Source: Trujillonella endophytica | GTDB lineage: Bacteria; Actinomycetota; Actinomycetes; Mycobacteriales; Geodermatophilaceae | Length of the DNA: 64,000 bases | NCBI RefSeq assembly: GCF_900110555.1 | Contig: NZ_FOEE01000005.1 | Span: forward strand, 62,001 to 126,000 | Reading direction: 5' to 3' | Shown here: piece by piece, positions 20,004 through 31,237 of the stretch | Numbering within the stretch: position 1 is the first letter of the stretch | Layout of the letters: the number at the start of each line of letters is the position of its first letter | Position numbers and translations under genes: made by a program | Notes under the pieces: model-generated | What the model was told of the DNA's origin: nothing | Database searches by the model: none | The model's input: the letters and a program-made list of their open reading frames with translations, nothing else

Positions 20004-20891
20004 GTGCAGGTACCGGCTCCGTTCGACTACGTCCGGGCGACCAGCGTCGCCGAGGCACTCCAGCTGCTCGAGCGGCACGGGGAGGAGGCCCGGCTGATCG
20101 CCGGCGGCCACAGCCTGCTGCCGATGATGAAGCTCCGGCTGGCCCGCCCCGACTGGATCATCGACATCAACGACCTCGACGAGCTCCGGCACGTCACCGT
20201 CGACGGCGGCCTCCTCCGCGTCGGCGCCCTGACCCGCCACGCCGACCTGCTCGACTCCGAGGAGGTGGGCCGGCTGTTCCCGATCGTCCACGACGCCGAG
20301 CGGGTCATCGCCGACCCGGTGGTGCGCAACCGCGGCACGATCGGCGGCTCGCTCGCCCAGGCCGACCCCGCCGAGGACCTCACCACCGTCTGCGACGTCC
20401 TCCGGGCCGAGGTCGTCGTGGCCGGGCCGGCCGGCGAGCGGACCGTGCCCATGGCCGAGTTCCACCGCGGGCCCTACGAGACGGCCTGCGGCCAGAACGA
20501 GCTGCTCGTCGAGGTGCGCTTCCCGGTCCGCGCCGGGCAGGGCAGCGCCTACGAGAAGGTCGAGCGCCGGGTCGGCGACTGGGCCGTCGCCGCTGCGGGC
20601 GCCGCCGTCGTCCTGGCCGACGACGGCACGATCGCCGAGGCCGCCGTCGGCCTGACCGCCCTGGGCCTGGAGGGCCTCGCCACCGACGCCGCGGCCGCCC
20701 TGGTGGGGCAGCGGCCGGGCGAGGAGGCGTTCGCCGCCGCGGGCCGGCTGGCCGCCGAGGCCAGCGCGCCGGTCGAGGACGGCCGCGGACCGGTCGACTA
20801 CAAGCGCCACCTCGCCGACGAGCTCACCCGTCGGGTCATGCGCACCGCCGTCGCGCGGGCGGGGGCCCTGACCGCCGTTCCGGGAGGCTGA
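20004..20891 (+). CDS. coxM: Aerobic CO dehydrogenase, medium (FAD) subunit
   Basis: 295 aa from GTG 20004. It belongs to the FAD-binding subunit family of molybdenum hydroxylases: [18 protein letters not shown] is the first FAD-binding motif (AGGHS), and [19 protein letters not shown] is the second (TIGGS). The C-terminal CO-dehydrogenase flavoprotein domain follows. It passes electrons from the iron-sulfur subunit towards quinone. It is the first gene of the M-S-L order found in well-studied carboxydotrophs, with only two bases between its stop and coxS. Confidence 0.93.
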   Translation: MQVPAPFDYVRATSVAEALQLLERHGEEARLIAGGHSLLPMMKLRLARPDWIIDINDLDELRHVTVDGGLLRVGALTRHADLLDSEEVGRLFPIVHDAERVIADPVVRNRGTIGGSLAQADPAEDLTTVCDVLRAEVVVAGPAGERTVPMAEFHRGPYETACGQNELLVEVRFPVRAGQGSAYEKVERRVGDWAVAAAGAAVVLADDGTIAEAAVGLTALGLEGLATDAAAALVGQRPGEEAFAAAGRLAAEASAPVEDGRGPVDYKRHLADELTRRVMRTAVARAGALTAVPGG

Positions 20892-20893
20892 CC

Positions 20894-21381
20894 GTGCAGG
20901 TATCGATGACCGTCAACGGGACCGAGGTGTCCCGCGACGTCGAGCCGCGCCAGCTGCTCGTGCACTTCCTGCGCGAGACGCTCGGGCTCACCGGCACCCA
21001 CTGGGGGTGCGACACCAGCAACTGCGGCACCTGCGTGGTGCTGGTCGACGGCGTTCCCGTGAAGTCCTGCACCCAGCTGGCCGCCATGACCGCCGGGCAC
21101 GAGGTGCGCACCGTCGAGGGGCTGGCCGACGGCGGCACGCTCGACCCGGTGCAGCAGGGTTTCATGGAGGAGCACGGGCTGCAGTGCGGTTTCTGCACCC
21201 CGGGGATGATGCTCACCGCCCGCGCGCTCCTGGACCGGCAGCCGCACCCGGACGAGACGACGATCCGCGAGGCCATCTCCGGGCAGATCTGCCGCTGCAC
21301 CGGCTACGCGACGATCGTGCGCTCCATCCAGTGGGCGGCCGCCCACCCCGCCGCCGCGCCGAGCGACCAGGAGGTGAGGGC

Positions 21382-21385
<4 letters not shown>
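20894..21385 (+). CDS. coxS: Aerobic CO dehydrogenase, small (2Fe-2S) subunit
   Basis: 163 aa from GTG 20894. Two [2Fe-2S] domains are visible: the plant-ferredoxin-like set [10 protein letters not shown] with a later Cys in VKSC, and the helical C-terminal set CGFCTPGMM with CRCTGY. It shuttles electrons from the Mo-Cu site in CoxL to FAD in CoxM. Its stop overlaps the coxL ATG by four bases, so translation is coupled. Confidence 0.95.
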
Positions 21386-23796
<2,411 letters not shown>

Positions 23797-23801
23797 TGAA
23801 G

Positions 23802-23856
23802 GGCCCCGCTGCCCCCCACCGCTCGCAGGCTCGCGGCGGGCCCCTGCAGCGGGGCC
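23802..23856. repeat. Inverted repeat between coxL and the XdhC gene
   Basis: GGCCCCGCTGC (23802-23812) pairs perfectly with GCAGCGGGGCC (23846-23856), and the 33-base interior can also pair in part (ACCGC with GCGGC). It starts five bases after the coxL stop. It could be a partial terminator or a processing hairpin that keeps the structural genes more abundant than the downstream maturation genes. Confidence 0.55.
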
Positions 23857-23881
23857 GAACCGCCAACCCTCGGGAGAGGCC

Positions 23882-24793
23882 ATGACCGTCGCCGACCTCG
23901 CCGCCGAGCTGTCCCGGTCCCGCGAGCCGTTCGTCCAGGCCACCGTCGTCCGGGCGCAGAAGCCGGCCAGCGCGCACGCCGGCGACACCGCGCTGGTGCG
24001 CGCCGACGGGCGGATCGACGGCTTCGTCGGGGGCACCTGCGCGGAGAGTTCGGTGCGCGAGTACGGGCTGATGACCCTGTCGACCCGGGAGCCGCTGCTG
24101 CTGCGGATCCTCCCCGGCGAGCAGCCCCCGCGGACGTCGGAGGAGGGGGCGGTGACCGTCGCCAACCCGTGCCTGTCCGGCGGCTCGGTGGAGATCTTCC
24201 TGGAGCCCCGGGTACCGGCTCCCCGGCTGCTCGTGGTGGGGGAGAGCCCCATCGCGCAGGCGCTGGTCACGCTGGGCGAGCCGCTCGGGTTCGACGCCGT
24301 GCTGGGGGCCGGGGAGGACGCCGGGCCGGCGGCGGGGGACGCGGCACTGGTCGTGGCCTCGCACGGGCGCGGCGAGGAGCCCGCCCTGACCGCGGCGCTG
24401 CGGCTGGGCGTGCCCTACGTCGGGCTGGTCGCCAGCCGGATCCGCGGCGCGGCGGTCCTGGCCGCCCTCGACGTCCCCGACGAGCTTCGGTCCCGGGTGC
24501 ACAGCCCGGCGGGCCTGGACCTGGGCGCCCGGACGGCGGCGGAGATCGCGCTCTCGGTGCTCGCCGAGATCGTGGCCGAGCGACGCGCCGCGCAACGGCA
24601 CGCCGCCGAGCGGCCGGGCCCGCCGGAGCAGGCGGCGCCGGTACGGGCGGTGGACCCGGTGTGCGGGATGACCGTGGCCGCGGTCGACGCCACCCCGCAC
24701 GCCGAGGTCGACGGGACGACGACGTGGTTCTGCTGCGCGGGCTGCCGCGACCGCTTCCTCGAGGACCCGGACCGGTATGCGGCCGCCCCCTGA
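23882..24793 (+). CDS. XdhC/CoxI-type maturation protein fused to a C-terminal YHS domain
   Basis: 303 aa from ATG 23882 with GGGAGAGG upstream. The N-terminal part has the XdhC_CoxI pattern (FVQATVVRAQKPASAHAGD, GGTCAES), and the middle has a Rossmann-like XdhC domain (PRLLVVGESPIAQAL, PYVGLVASR). XdhC-type proteins insert the sulfurated Mo cofactor into molybdenum hydroxylases. Residues about 255-303 are a YHS domain: VDPVCGMTV, then WFCCAGCRDRFLEDPDRYA. YHS domains bind metals and are common next to copper and other soft-metal pumps. Because form I CO dehydrogenase needs a Cu ion in its active site, a YHS attached to the maturase suggests a role in copper delivery; that link is inference. 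Confidence 0.85.
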   Translation: MTVADLAAELSRSREPFVQATVVRAQKPASAHAGDTALVRADGRIDGFVGGTCAESSVREYGLMTLSTREPLLLRILPGEQPPRTSEEGAVTVANPCLSGGSVEIFLEPRVPAPRLLVVGESPIAQALVTLGEPLGFDAVLGAGEDAGPAAGDAALVVASHGRGEEPALTAALRLGVPYVGLVASRIRGAAVLAALDVPDELRSRVHSPAGLDLGARTAAEIALSVLAEIVAERRAAQRHAAERPGPPEQAAPVRAVDPVCGMTVAAVDATPHAEVDGTTTWFCCAGCRDRFLEDPDRYAAAP

Positions 24794-24832
24794 GCGGACC
24801 GCACGCGGGCCGGGCGCGGCGGGCCGGCGCAG

Positions 24833-25747
24833 GTGACGGCGGCGGCGCGGCCGGGGGCCGAGGAGGACGTGCGGGCCCGGGTGCCCGATGTGGCCGCGCT
24901 GACCGCGGCGCTGGACGACGTCGGCTACCTCGCCGACCCCGGCCTGGCCACGGCGATGTTCCTCGCCGTCCGGCTGCCCCAGCCGCTGCTGCTCGAGGGC
25001 GAGCCGGGGGTCGGCAAGACCGAGGCGGCCAAGGCGCTGGCTCGGGTGCTGGACACCCCGCTGCACCGGCTCCAGTGCTTCGAGGGCATCGACTCCGCCG
25101 AGGCGCTCTACGAGTGGAACCACCCGCGCCAGCTGCTGGGCATCCGGCTGGCCGAGGCCGCCGGGGCCCCGCTGGCCGAGCAGGACCTGTTCGGGGCCGA
25201 CTACCTGCTGCGGCGGCCGCTGCTGCAGGCCATCGAGCACCCCGGGCCGCGGCCGGCGGTGCTGCTGCTGGACGAGATCGACCGCGCGGATGCCGAGTTC
25301 GAGGCGTTCACCTTCGAGGTGCTCGCCGAGGCGGCGGTCACCGTGCCGGAGCTCGGCACGATCCGGGCGGCGCACCCGCCGGTCGCCGTCCTGACCTCCA
25401 ACCGCACCCGGGACCTGCACGACGCGCTGACCCGGCGCTGCCTCTACCACTGGATCGACTACCCCCCGCCCGAGCGGGTGGCCGAGATCGTGCGGCGCCG
25501 GGTGCCGGGGAGCGCCGAGCCCCTGGCCGTGTCGGCGGCCGCGGCGGTGGGGCGGCTGCGGTCGCTGGACATGGTCAAGCCGCCCGGCATCGCCGAGGTC
25601 ATCGACTGGGTCGCGGCCCTGACCCTGCTCGGGATCGGCGCGCTGGACGCCGACGCCGTGGAGCGCACGTGGGGGGCGGTGCTGAAGAACCGGGACGACC
25701 GGCAGCTCGCGGGCAGCCGGGGCGCGGCCTGGCTGGCCGGTGGCTGA
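24833..25747 (+). CDS. coxD: MoxR-type AAA+ ATPase for CO dehydrogenase maturation
   Basis: 304 aa from GTG 24833. AAA+ motifs: Walker A GEPGVGKTE, Walker B VLLLDEIDR, sensor 1 VLTSNRTRDLHDALTRRC. The QCFEGIDSAEALYEWNHPRQ stretch is characteristic of CoxD. CoxD is a membrane-associated chaperone needed to build the [CuSMoO2] centre in Oligotropha. The reading frame overlaps coxE by eight bases. Confidence 0.92.
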   Translation: MTAAARPGAEEDVRARVPDVAALTAALDDVGYLADPGLATAMFLAVRLPQPLLLEGEPGVGKTEAAKALARVLDTPLHRLQCFEGIDSAEALYEWNHPRQLLGIRLAEAAGAPLAEQDLFGADYLLRRPLLQAIEHPGPRPAVLLLDEIDRADAEFEAFTFEVLAEAAVTVPELGTIRAAHPPVAVLTSNRTRDLHDALTRRCLYHWIDYPPPERVAEIVRRRVPGSAEPLAVSAAAAVGRLRSLDMVKPPGIAEVIDWVAALTLLGIGALDADAVERTWGAVLKNRDDRQLAGSRGAAWLAGG

Positions 25748-26972
25748 CCCGCCGGCCGTCGGTGCGGGCCCGCTGGCGGTGGGCCTGACGACGGCGCTGC
25801 GCCGGGCCGGGCTGCCGACGTCCCCGGAGCGGACGGTGGTCCTGGCGCGGGCGCTGCGGCTGGTGCCGCCGGTCGACCGGAGCGCGCTGTACTGGACGTG
25901 CCGCGTCGCGCTGGTGTCCGACCGGGCGCACCTGCCGGTGTTCGACGCGGTGTTCTCCGCGCTGTTCGACGGGCTGCTCGACCCCGCCGACGCGCGCGGG
26001 GACACCACCGCCCCACCGGCGGTCGGCAGCGAGCCGCGGACCCGCCCGAGCCCGGCCGACTCCCGGCCGGCCCGGTCGGGCGGCCCGGGGGCCGCGTCCG
26101 CCGGCGACGGCGAGGACGGCGCCGGCGGCGGCGACCGGGAGGCGCTGCTGGCCGCCGCCTCGCGCGAGGAGCGGCTGCGGCACACCTCCTTCGCCGACCT
26201 GGACCCCGGCGAGGTGGCCGACGTCCGCCGGCTGGTGCGCGCGCTGGTGCTGCGGCCCGCGACCCGGCGCAGCCGCCGCAGCCGGCCCTCCCGGCGCTCG
26301 GGCGACGCCCTCGACCTGCGTCGCACCGTGCGGGCGGCCCAGCGCACCGGAGGGGACCCGGCCCGGCTGGTGCACGCCGTCCGCCGGACGACGCCGCGCC
26401 GGCTGGTGCTGCTGTGCGACGTGTCCGGGTCGATGGAGCCCTTCTCGCGGATCTACCTGACGCTGCTCCAGGCCGCGGTCACCGGAGCGCGCGCGGAGGC
26501 GTTCGTCTTCGCCACGCGGCTCACCCGGCTGACCCGGCAGCTGGCGGTCCGGGACCCCGACCTGGCGCTGGCCCGCGCCGGGGCGGCGTCGGAGGACTGG
26601 GCGGGGGGAACCCGGCTGGCCGAGGCGGTCGGCCGGTTCGTCGCCGACCACGGCCGCCGCGGCCTGGCGCGCGGGGCGGTCGTGGTGGTGTTCTCCGACG
26701 GCTGGGCGCTGGACGAGCCCGACGCCGTCGCCGAGGCGATGGGGCGGCTGCGCCGGCTCGCCCACCGGATCGTCTGGGTCAATCCCCGCAGGTCCGCCCC
26801 CGGCTACGCCCCCCTGGTGGGGGGCATGGCGGCGGCCCTGCCGTTCTGCGACGCCTTCGTCAGCGGCCACGACCTCGCCGCGCTCGAGGAGGTCGTGGCC
26901 GCGGTGGCCGGTGCGGCCGTTCCGGCGGGGGCGGCGGTGCGGCCGGCGCTGCGCTCCGTCCTGCCTTCCTGA
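25740..26972 (+). CDS. coxE: VWA-domain CO dehydrogenase maturation protein
   Basis: 410 aa from GTG 25740, overlapping coxD. The C-terminal VWA domain has a MIDAS motif DVSGSM and the later TRLAEAV and VFSDGW segments. The N-terminal helical part matches VWA_CoxE proteins; a Gly/Pro/Ala/Asp-rich linker separates them (about residues 85-135). MoxR ATPases act with VWA partners, and CoxD and CoxE cooperate in installing copper in CO dehydrogenase. It is the last gene of the operon visible here. Confidence 0.9.
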   Translation: MADPPAVGAGPLAVGLTTALRRAGLPTSPERTVVLARALRLVPPVDRSALYWTCRVALVSDRAHLPVFDAVFSALFDGLLDPADARGDTTAPPAVGSEPRTRPSPADSRPARSGGPGAASAGDGEDGAGGGDREALLAAASREERLRHTSFADLDPGEVADVRRLVRALVLRPATRRSRRSRPSRRSGDALDLRRTVRAAQRTGGDPARLVHAVRRTTPRRLVLLCDVSGSMEPFSRIYLTLLQAAVTGARAEAFVFATRLTRLTRQLAVRDPDLALARAGAASEDWAGGTRLAEAVGRFVADHGRRGLARGAVVVVFSDGWALDEPDAVAEAMGRLRRLAHRIVWVNPRRSAPGYAPLVGGMAAALPFCDAFVSGHDLAALEEVVAAVAGAAVPAGAAVRPALRSVLPS

Positions 26973-27650
26973 GCACGGTGCGGCGCGACGGCTCTCCCGC
27001 AGCTCGGCGCGCGACGACCCCTCCCTGTCTCGCCCCGCCCCGGGGTGCTCCGGCGCCGGCAACAGCCGGTCGCGGCCGCGGCGCGCTCACCGGCCGGCGC
27101 AGCCCCCCACGGGAGGGACCGGTCACTCGCCGTCCGGGCGCTCACGGCCCGAGGCGCGGCCCGGACCTGAGCGCGGGAGCCGGTGGGCGCCCGGGTTCTG
27201 CGCTGCGCGTCGCCCGCGCCGGGGCCTACGATCCGGGCATCCGAGTGCCTCGGGCGCCTCGTGGCCGCGACGACCCGATCCTCGTGGGGAGTGCGCCCGT
27301 GTACAGCTCGCCGGTACGGAATAGCCTCGCCGGGCCGCCGACGGCAGCTCGCCGTGCGCCGTGCCGAGCAGGATCACCCGCTCCACGGGTGACCGGGCAC
27401 GACCACCGGTGTCCCTGCCGTCCTCCGGCCCCCGCGGGGGTTCCGTCGCGGGCACGTCCACGGCTGCTCCGACGGCCGACGAGCCGCGGGGCGCGACCGG
27501 CGCCCCGCGGCGACGGCAACGTAAGCCTGCATGACGTCGACCGCGGTGCAGGAGGCCTCACCGCCGTCCGGGCCGACGCAGACGGGCGCCCGATCGGGAA
27601 CGTGGCGCTCGACGTGCTCCGTGGGGTGGTCCGTGTCGGGGAGGACGACC
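26973..27650. other. Long intergenic region between coxE and the GAF-ANTAR gene
   Basis: About 680 bases without a convincing gene. Short frames on both strands are low-complexity Arg/Pro/Ala products typical of random frames at this GC. The only structure I can support is the small hairpin at 27374-27392. It probably contains the end of the cox transcript and the promoter and leader of the ANTAR regulator. Confidence 0.6.
27374..27392. repeat. 7-bp inverted repeat in the long intergenic region
   Basis: TCACCCG and CGGGTGA are perfect complements around CTCCA. It lies about 260 bases upstream of the GAF-ANTAR start and 400 bases after coxE. A weak terminator or operator is possible. Confidence 0.35.
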
Positions 27651-28466
27651 ATGGCTGACGGGGGCCGTGTCACGGGGACCGCCGGGTTCGCGGCCGACCG
27701 GACGGCGGAGGTCGTGACCCGCGAGTGGCGGCTGGCCCAGGTCTTCGTCGAGATGGCCGACACCCTGGTCGAGGAATTCGACGCCGTGGACCACCTGCAG
27801 ACACTCAGCGAGCGGTGTGTCGAACTGGTGGACGCCGACGCGGCCGGGCTGATGCTCGACGACCAGCGCGGTCAGCTGCGTCTGATCGCCCACACCGACG
27901 AGTCGGCGCGGCTGCTGGAGCTCGTCGAGCTCCAGCAGCGGGAGGGGCCCTGCCTGGACGCCGTCGCCACGGGCGAGGTCATCCCCAACATCGACCTGGC
28001 CACGGCCGGCGACCGCTGGCCGGCGTTCACCCGGGCCGCCCGTGACGTCGGGTTCGGCACCTCCCACGCGGTGCCCCTGCGGCTGCGCCGGCAGGTCATC
28101 GGCGCCCTGGGCCTGTTCACGGTCGGGGAGCGACGGCTCCGCGAGGACCATCTCGCCGTCGTCCAGGGCCTCGCCGACGTCGCCACCATCGGCCTGCTGC
28201 ACGGGCGCGCCACCCGCGACCAGGTCGCGCTCTCCGAGCAACTGCAGGCCGCCCTGCACAGCCGGGTCCTCGTCGAGCAGGCCAAGGGCGTCCTGTCGGC
28301 GCAGGCCGGCACCACCGTGGAGGTGGCGTTCGCCCTCATGCGCACCCACGCCCGGCGCAGCGGTCAGCCACTGACCACGATCGCCCGGGCCATCGTCGGC
28401 GGCCGGGTCGAGGCGGCCACGCTGCAGCGGGCGGCCGCGTCCTACGAGGTGCGTCGCCCGTCGTGA
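27651..28466 (+). CDS. GAF-ANTAR transcription antiterminator
   Basis: 271 aa from ATG 27651 with GGGGAGG upstream; an in-frame GTG-type extension to 27531 is not needed for the domains. Residues about 20-185 form a GAF sensor domain (AGLMLDDQRGQLRLIAHTDE, GPCLDAVATGEVIPNIDL, VIGALGLF). Residues about 195-255 form an ANTAR RNA-binding domain (ALHSRVLVEQAKGVLSAQAG, then AFALMRTHARRSGQPLTTIA). ANTAR proteins bind paired hairpins in nascent RNA and prevent termination. The ligand of the GAF domain and the RNA target are unknown. It is abundant in this family of actinobacteria and ends overlapping the convergent App1-like gene by 25 bases. Confidence 0.9.
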   Translation: MADGGRVTGTAGFAADRTAEVVTREWRLAQVFVEMADTLVEEFDAVDHLQTLSERCVELVDADAAGLMLDDQRGQLRLIAHTDESARLLELVELQQREGPCLDAVATGEVIPNIDLATAGDRWPAFTRAARDVGFGTSHAVPLRLRRQVIGALGLFTVGERRLREDHLAVVQGLADVATIGLLHGRATRDQVALSEQLQAALHSRVLVEQAKGVLSAQAGTTVEVAFALMRTHARRSGQPLTTIARAIVGGRVEAATLQRAAASYEVRRPS

Positions 28467-29521
28467 CCTTCCGGCGCGCTCCCCGCGCCGGCGATCGACA
28501 GCGCACCCATCTCCCGCAGCCGGGCGGCGAGCGCGCGGCCGTCCCCCGCCCGGACGACGGGAACCGGACCCACCCGCTCCTCGGTGGCCGGCGCGGCCGT
28601 CCCGACGGGGGCCACGGTGCGCAGCGCGATGGCGGCGACGCGCTCGGGGTGGGCGCGGGCGAAGTCGCGGTAGATCTCGGGGTCGTGCTCGCCGTCGTCG
28701 CCGATCAGGTACCAGCGGACGCCGGGCAGCTCCGCGGCGAGGCGGTCCAGCGAGCCGCGCTTGTGCGCCTGGCCGCTGCGGAACCAGGCGCGCGGGGTGA
28801 TGCCCCAGTCGGTCAGCAGCACGGCGCCGGGCGGAAAGCCCTGCCGCTCGAGGAAGTCGGTGATCGGGCCGGCCAGGTTCCAGGGCCCGTTGCTGAGGTA
28901 GACGACCGGCGCGTGCGGGGTCCCCTCGACGAGCCGGCCCAGCAGCGCCGACATGCCGGCCACGGGGCGGCGGGTCGAGGCGTTGCCGATGAAGGTCCGC
29001 CACGCGGCCCGCAGGGGGTGCCGGATCCCGGTGATCCACACGGTGTCGTCGATGTCGCAGACGACGCCGAGGCTCGCGTCGGGCGCGGCCACGTGGACCG
29101 GCGCCGGCACCGGGGGGCGGCCCTCCACGTGCAGCAGGGCGGTCGCCGCCCCGGGCGCGAGGTCGACGGGCACGGCGACGTCGATCAGGCCCGCCTCGTC
29201 GGCCCGCGCGCGCACCCGCGTCCCCCCGAGGCTGACGTCGAGCTCGCCGTGCGGCTGCTCCAGCGTCAGCAGCCGCCGCCAGCCGGGGAGGTCCCGGCGG
29301 GCGTTCGGATCGGTGCCCGCCGGTGCGAGCAGGACCCGCCCGCGCACCCGGGCGGACCCCTGTGCCGCGTAGCCCGGATAGCCGAGGGCGGTGACGGTCC
29401 AGCCCCGGTCGCGGGCGCGGGCGGAGAGCGCGCGGTCGAGGCGGGTCTTGGCGCGGTAGGCCACCACGACCAGCCGCGCCGACCGGGACGCGGGGGCGCT
29501 GCGTTGCTCGGACACCGGCAC
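28442..29521 (-). CDS. App1-type phosphatase (DUF2183)
   Basis: 359 aa. The HAD-like catalytic motif VVCDIDDTVW (DIDDT) and the downstream VVYLSNGPWN and WYLIGDDGEHDPEIY segments identify the App1/DUF2183 phosphatidate-phosphatase-like family. The N-terminal 140 residues hold the beta-rich accessory domain usual for bacterial members. Yeast App1 dephosphorylates phosphatidate and diacylglycerol pyrophosphate; the bacterial substrate is not known. Its 3' end overlaps the convergent GAF-ANTAR gene by 25 bases. Confidence 0.85.
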   Translation of the reverse strand: MPVSEQRSAPASRSARLVVVAYRAKTRLDRALSARARDRGWTVTALGYPGYAAQGSARVRGRVLLAPAGTDPNARRDLPGWRRLLTLEQPHGELDVSLGGTRVRARADEAGLIDVAVPVDLAPGAATALLHVEGRPPVPAPVHVAAPDASLGVVCDIDDTVWITGIRHPLRAAWRTFIGNASTRRPVAGMSALLGRLVEGTPHAPVVYLSNGPWNLAGPITDFLERQGFPPGAVLLTDWGITPRAWFRSGQAHKRGSLDRLAAELPGVRWYLIGDDGEHDPEIYRDFARAHPERVAAIALRTVAPVGTAAPATEERVGPVPVVRAGDGRALAARLREMGALSIAGAGSAPEGHDGRRTS

Positions 29522-29618
29522 CTCCGTCCGGACGGGCGACGAGCCGACCCGACCGTACCGACCCCGCCCGGACGCCGCCGGGTCGGCGGAGCCCCGCCCG
29601 GGTGGCGACGACGAACCG

Positions 29619-30530
29619 TCAGGCGGCCTGGAAGGAGCGCCGCGAGAGCCCGACGCCGTAGCCGGTCATCGTCGTGGTGACCGGCGCGGCCGGGTCGGTG
29701 GCCGCGCCGAGGGCGACGAACAGCGGGGTGAAGTGCTCCACCGTCGGGTGCGCGTAGGGCATGCCCGGGGCGGCGGTCCGGAAGCGGGCGAGCTCGGCGA
29801 CGTCGCCGCGGGCCAGCGCGTCGGCCGCCCACGCGTCGAAGTCGGCCGACCAGCCCGGCACCCGGTTCTCGCGGAACATCTCCCGGGTGAGGAAGGGCAG
29901 GCCGTGGGTCATGTGGCCGGAGCCGACGACGAGCACGCCGGACTCCCGCAGCGGCCGCAGCCGCGCGCCGAGGGCCAGCAGCTGCTCCGGATCCTCGGTC
30001 GGCAGGCTCAGCTGCAGCACGGGGACGTCGGCGGCCGGGTACATGATCTTCAGCGGCACCCAGGCGCCGTGGTCCAGGCCGCGCCGGGCGTGCTGGTGCA
30101 CCGGCACCGGATCGGGCAGGAGCGCGGCCACCTGACGCCCGAGGTCACCGGGGTCGGGGGTGTCGTAGCGGAACGAGTGGTACAGCGGGTCGAAGCCGCC
30201 GAAGTCGTAGACCAGCTCGCTCGGCCGGGCCGCGCTGAGCGCCAGCGGTGCGGACTCCCAGTGCGCGGAGACGACCAGCACCGCCCGCGGCCGGGGGAGG
30301 GCACGGGCCCAGCCGTGCAGCGGGTCGAGCCATTCGGGGTCGCCGAAGGGCATCGGCCCGCCGCCGTGGGAGAGGTAGAGGCTGGGCAGCGGCCCGTCGT
30401 CCGGCGTCCAGGCCCGGTGCGGGTCCTGCGCCTCCAGGGCGGCGACCCGCCGCAGGTGCGCGGCGAACGGATGGTCCGCCGGGATGCGGGCGTCGGCGAC
30501 GGCGGTCGGCGCGGGAGCGGTGGTGGTCAT
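29619..30530 (-). CDS. LigB/DODA-type extradiol dioxygenase
   Basis: 303 aa, ATG 30530. Segments LPSLYLSHGGGPMPF, VLVVSAHWE, LDHGAWVPL and VLVVGSGHMTHGL carry the His ligands of class III ring-opening dioxygenases of the 4,5-DOPA extradiol type (like E. coli YgiD and plant DODA). It probably opens catechol-type rings with Fe2+ or Zn2+. The N-terminus has about 40 extra residues compared with YgiD. It is 43 bases downstream of, and on the same strand as, the NADP oxidoreductase gene, and the two may be co-regulated by the MarR protein. Confidence 0.85.
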   Translation of the reverse strand: MTTTAPAPTAVADARIPADHPFAAHLRRVAALEAQDPHRAWTPDDGPLPSLYLSHGGGPMPFGDPEWLDPLHGWARALPRPRAVLVVSAHWESAPLALSAARPSELVYDFGGFDPLYHSFRYDTPDPGDLGRQVAALLPDPVPVHQHARRGLDHGAWVPLKIMYPAADVPVLQLSLPTEDPEQLLALGARLRPLRESGVLVVGSGHMTHGLPFLTREMFRENRVPGWSADFDAWAADALARGDVAELARFRTAAPGMPYAHPTVEHFTPLFVALGAATDPAAPVTTTMTGYGVGLSRRSFQAA

Positions 30531-30573
30531 GCGGACTCCTCGTGGATGCGTGGGCGGTCGGTCGCTGCGGCGC

Positions 30574-31152
30574 TCAGGCCACGACGGCGAACCCGGCGGT
30601 CCAGCCGACCTTCTCGGCGGCGGCCAGCGTCAGCTGCAGGAAGCCGACGGCCTCCAGCTCGCGGGCGCGGCGCAGGGGGCCGGCGTCGACGGCGCGCAGG
30701 CCGCCGGCGGTGACGATCCCGGCCAGCAGCTCCTTGGCGGCGGCGTCGTCCCCGGCGACGAGCACGGTGGTCGGCTGCTGCCCGCCGACGGTGCCGGCGG
30801 CGAGGGTGGCGGCGAAGGTGGTGTTGAACGCCTTCACGACGCGCGACCCCGGCAGCGCGGCGGCGAGCTCGGCGGTCGCGGAGCCGTCTGCCGGGACGAC
30901 CAGGGAGTCGAAGGTCGAGAAGTCCAGCGGGTTGGTGATGTCGACGACGACCTTGCCGGCCAGCTGCGGGCCGCGCTCGGCCACGATCTCGGCCAGCGCG
31001 GGATAGGGGACGGCGAGGACGACGACCTCGCCGGAGACCGGCGTGCCGGAGTCGGCGGAGCCGAGGGCCTGGACGGTGCTGCCGCCGGCGCGGACGACGT
31101 CGCCGATGGCCTGTCCCATGTTGCCGGTGCCGATGATGCTCACGTGCGCCAT
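30574..31152 (-). CDS. NADP/F420-type oxidoreductase (NAD-binding domain 2 family)
   Basis: 192 aa from ATG 31152. The N-terminus MAHVSIIGTGNMGQAIG is a Rossmann GxGxMG motif; VVLAVPYPAL, VVVDITNPLDF and RVVKAFNTTFA are hallmarks of F420:NADP oxidoreductase-like and ferric-reductase-like NADP-binding proteins. Short length (about 190 aa) is usual for the family. It is divergent from a MarR regulator with a clear dyad between them; the pair fits a redox- or aromatic-compound-inducible unit together with the downstream dioxygenase. Confidence 0.85.
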   Translation of the reverse strand: MAHVSIIGTGNMGQAIGDVVRAGGSTVQALGSADSGTPVSGEVVVLAVPYPALAEIVAERGPQLAGKVVVDITNPLDFSTFDSLVVPADGSATAELAAALPGSRVVKAFNTTFAATLAAGTVGGQQPTTVLVAGDDAAAKELLAGIVTAGGLRAVDAGPLRRARELEAVGFLQLTLAAAEKVGWTAGFAVVA

Positions 31153-31207
31153 GTCGGTGCTCCTTCTCGGGGTGCTGCGGTGCGGTGCCTGTCATCATGG
31201 GCAGCAA

Positions 31208-31223
31208 AGTTGTCGCTACAACT
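31208..31223. promoter_or_regulatory. MarR-type operator
   Basis: AGTTGT-CGCT-ACAACT is a perfect 6+4+6 dyad between the divergent oxidoreductase (start 31152) and MarR gene (start 31238). TTGT...ACAA dyads are typical for MarR-family operators; the site lies 14 bases upstream of the MarR start. Confidence 0.65.
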
Positions 31224-31237
31224 ATTCCGAGGAGAAT

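Noticed and set aside
27123-27461. Small minus-strand gene in the coxE-ANTAR gap
   Set aside because: No ribosome site, no recognisable sequence, and codon use like random frames.
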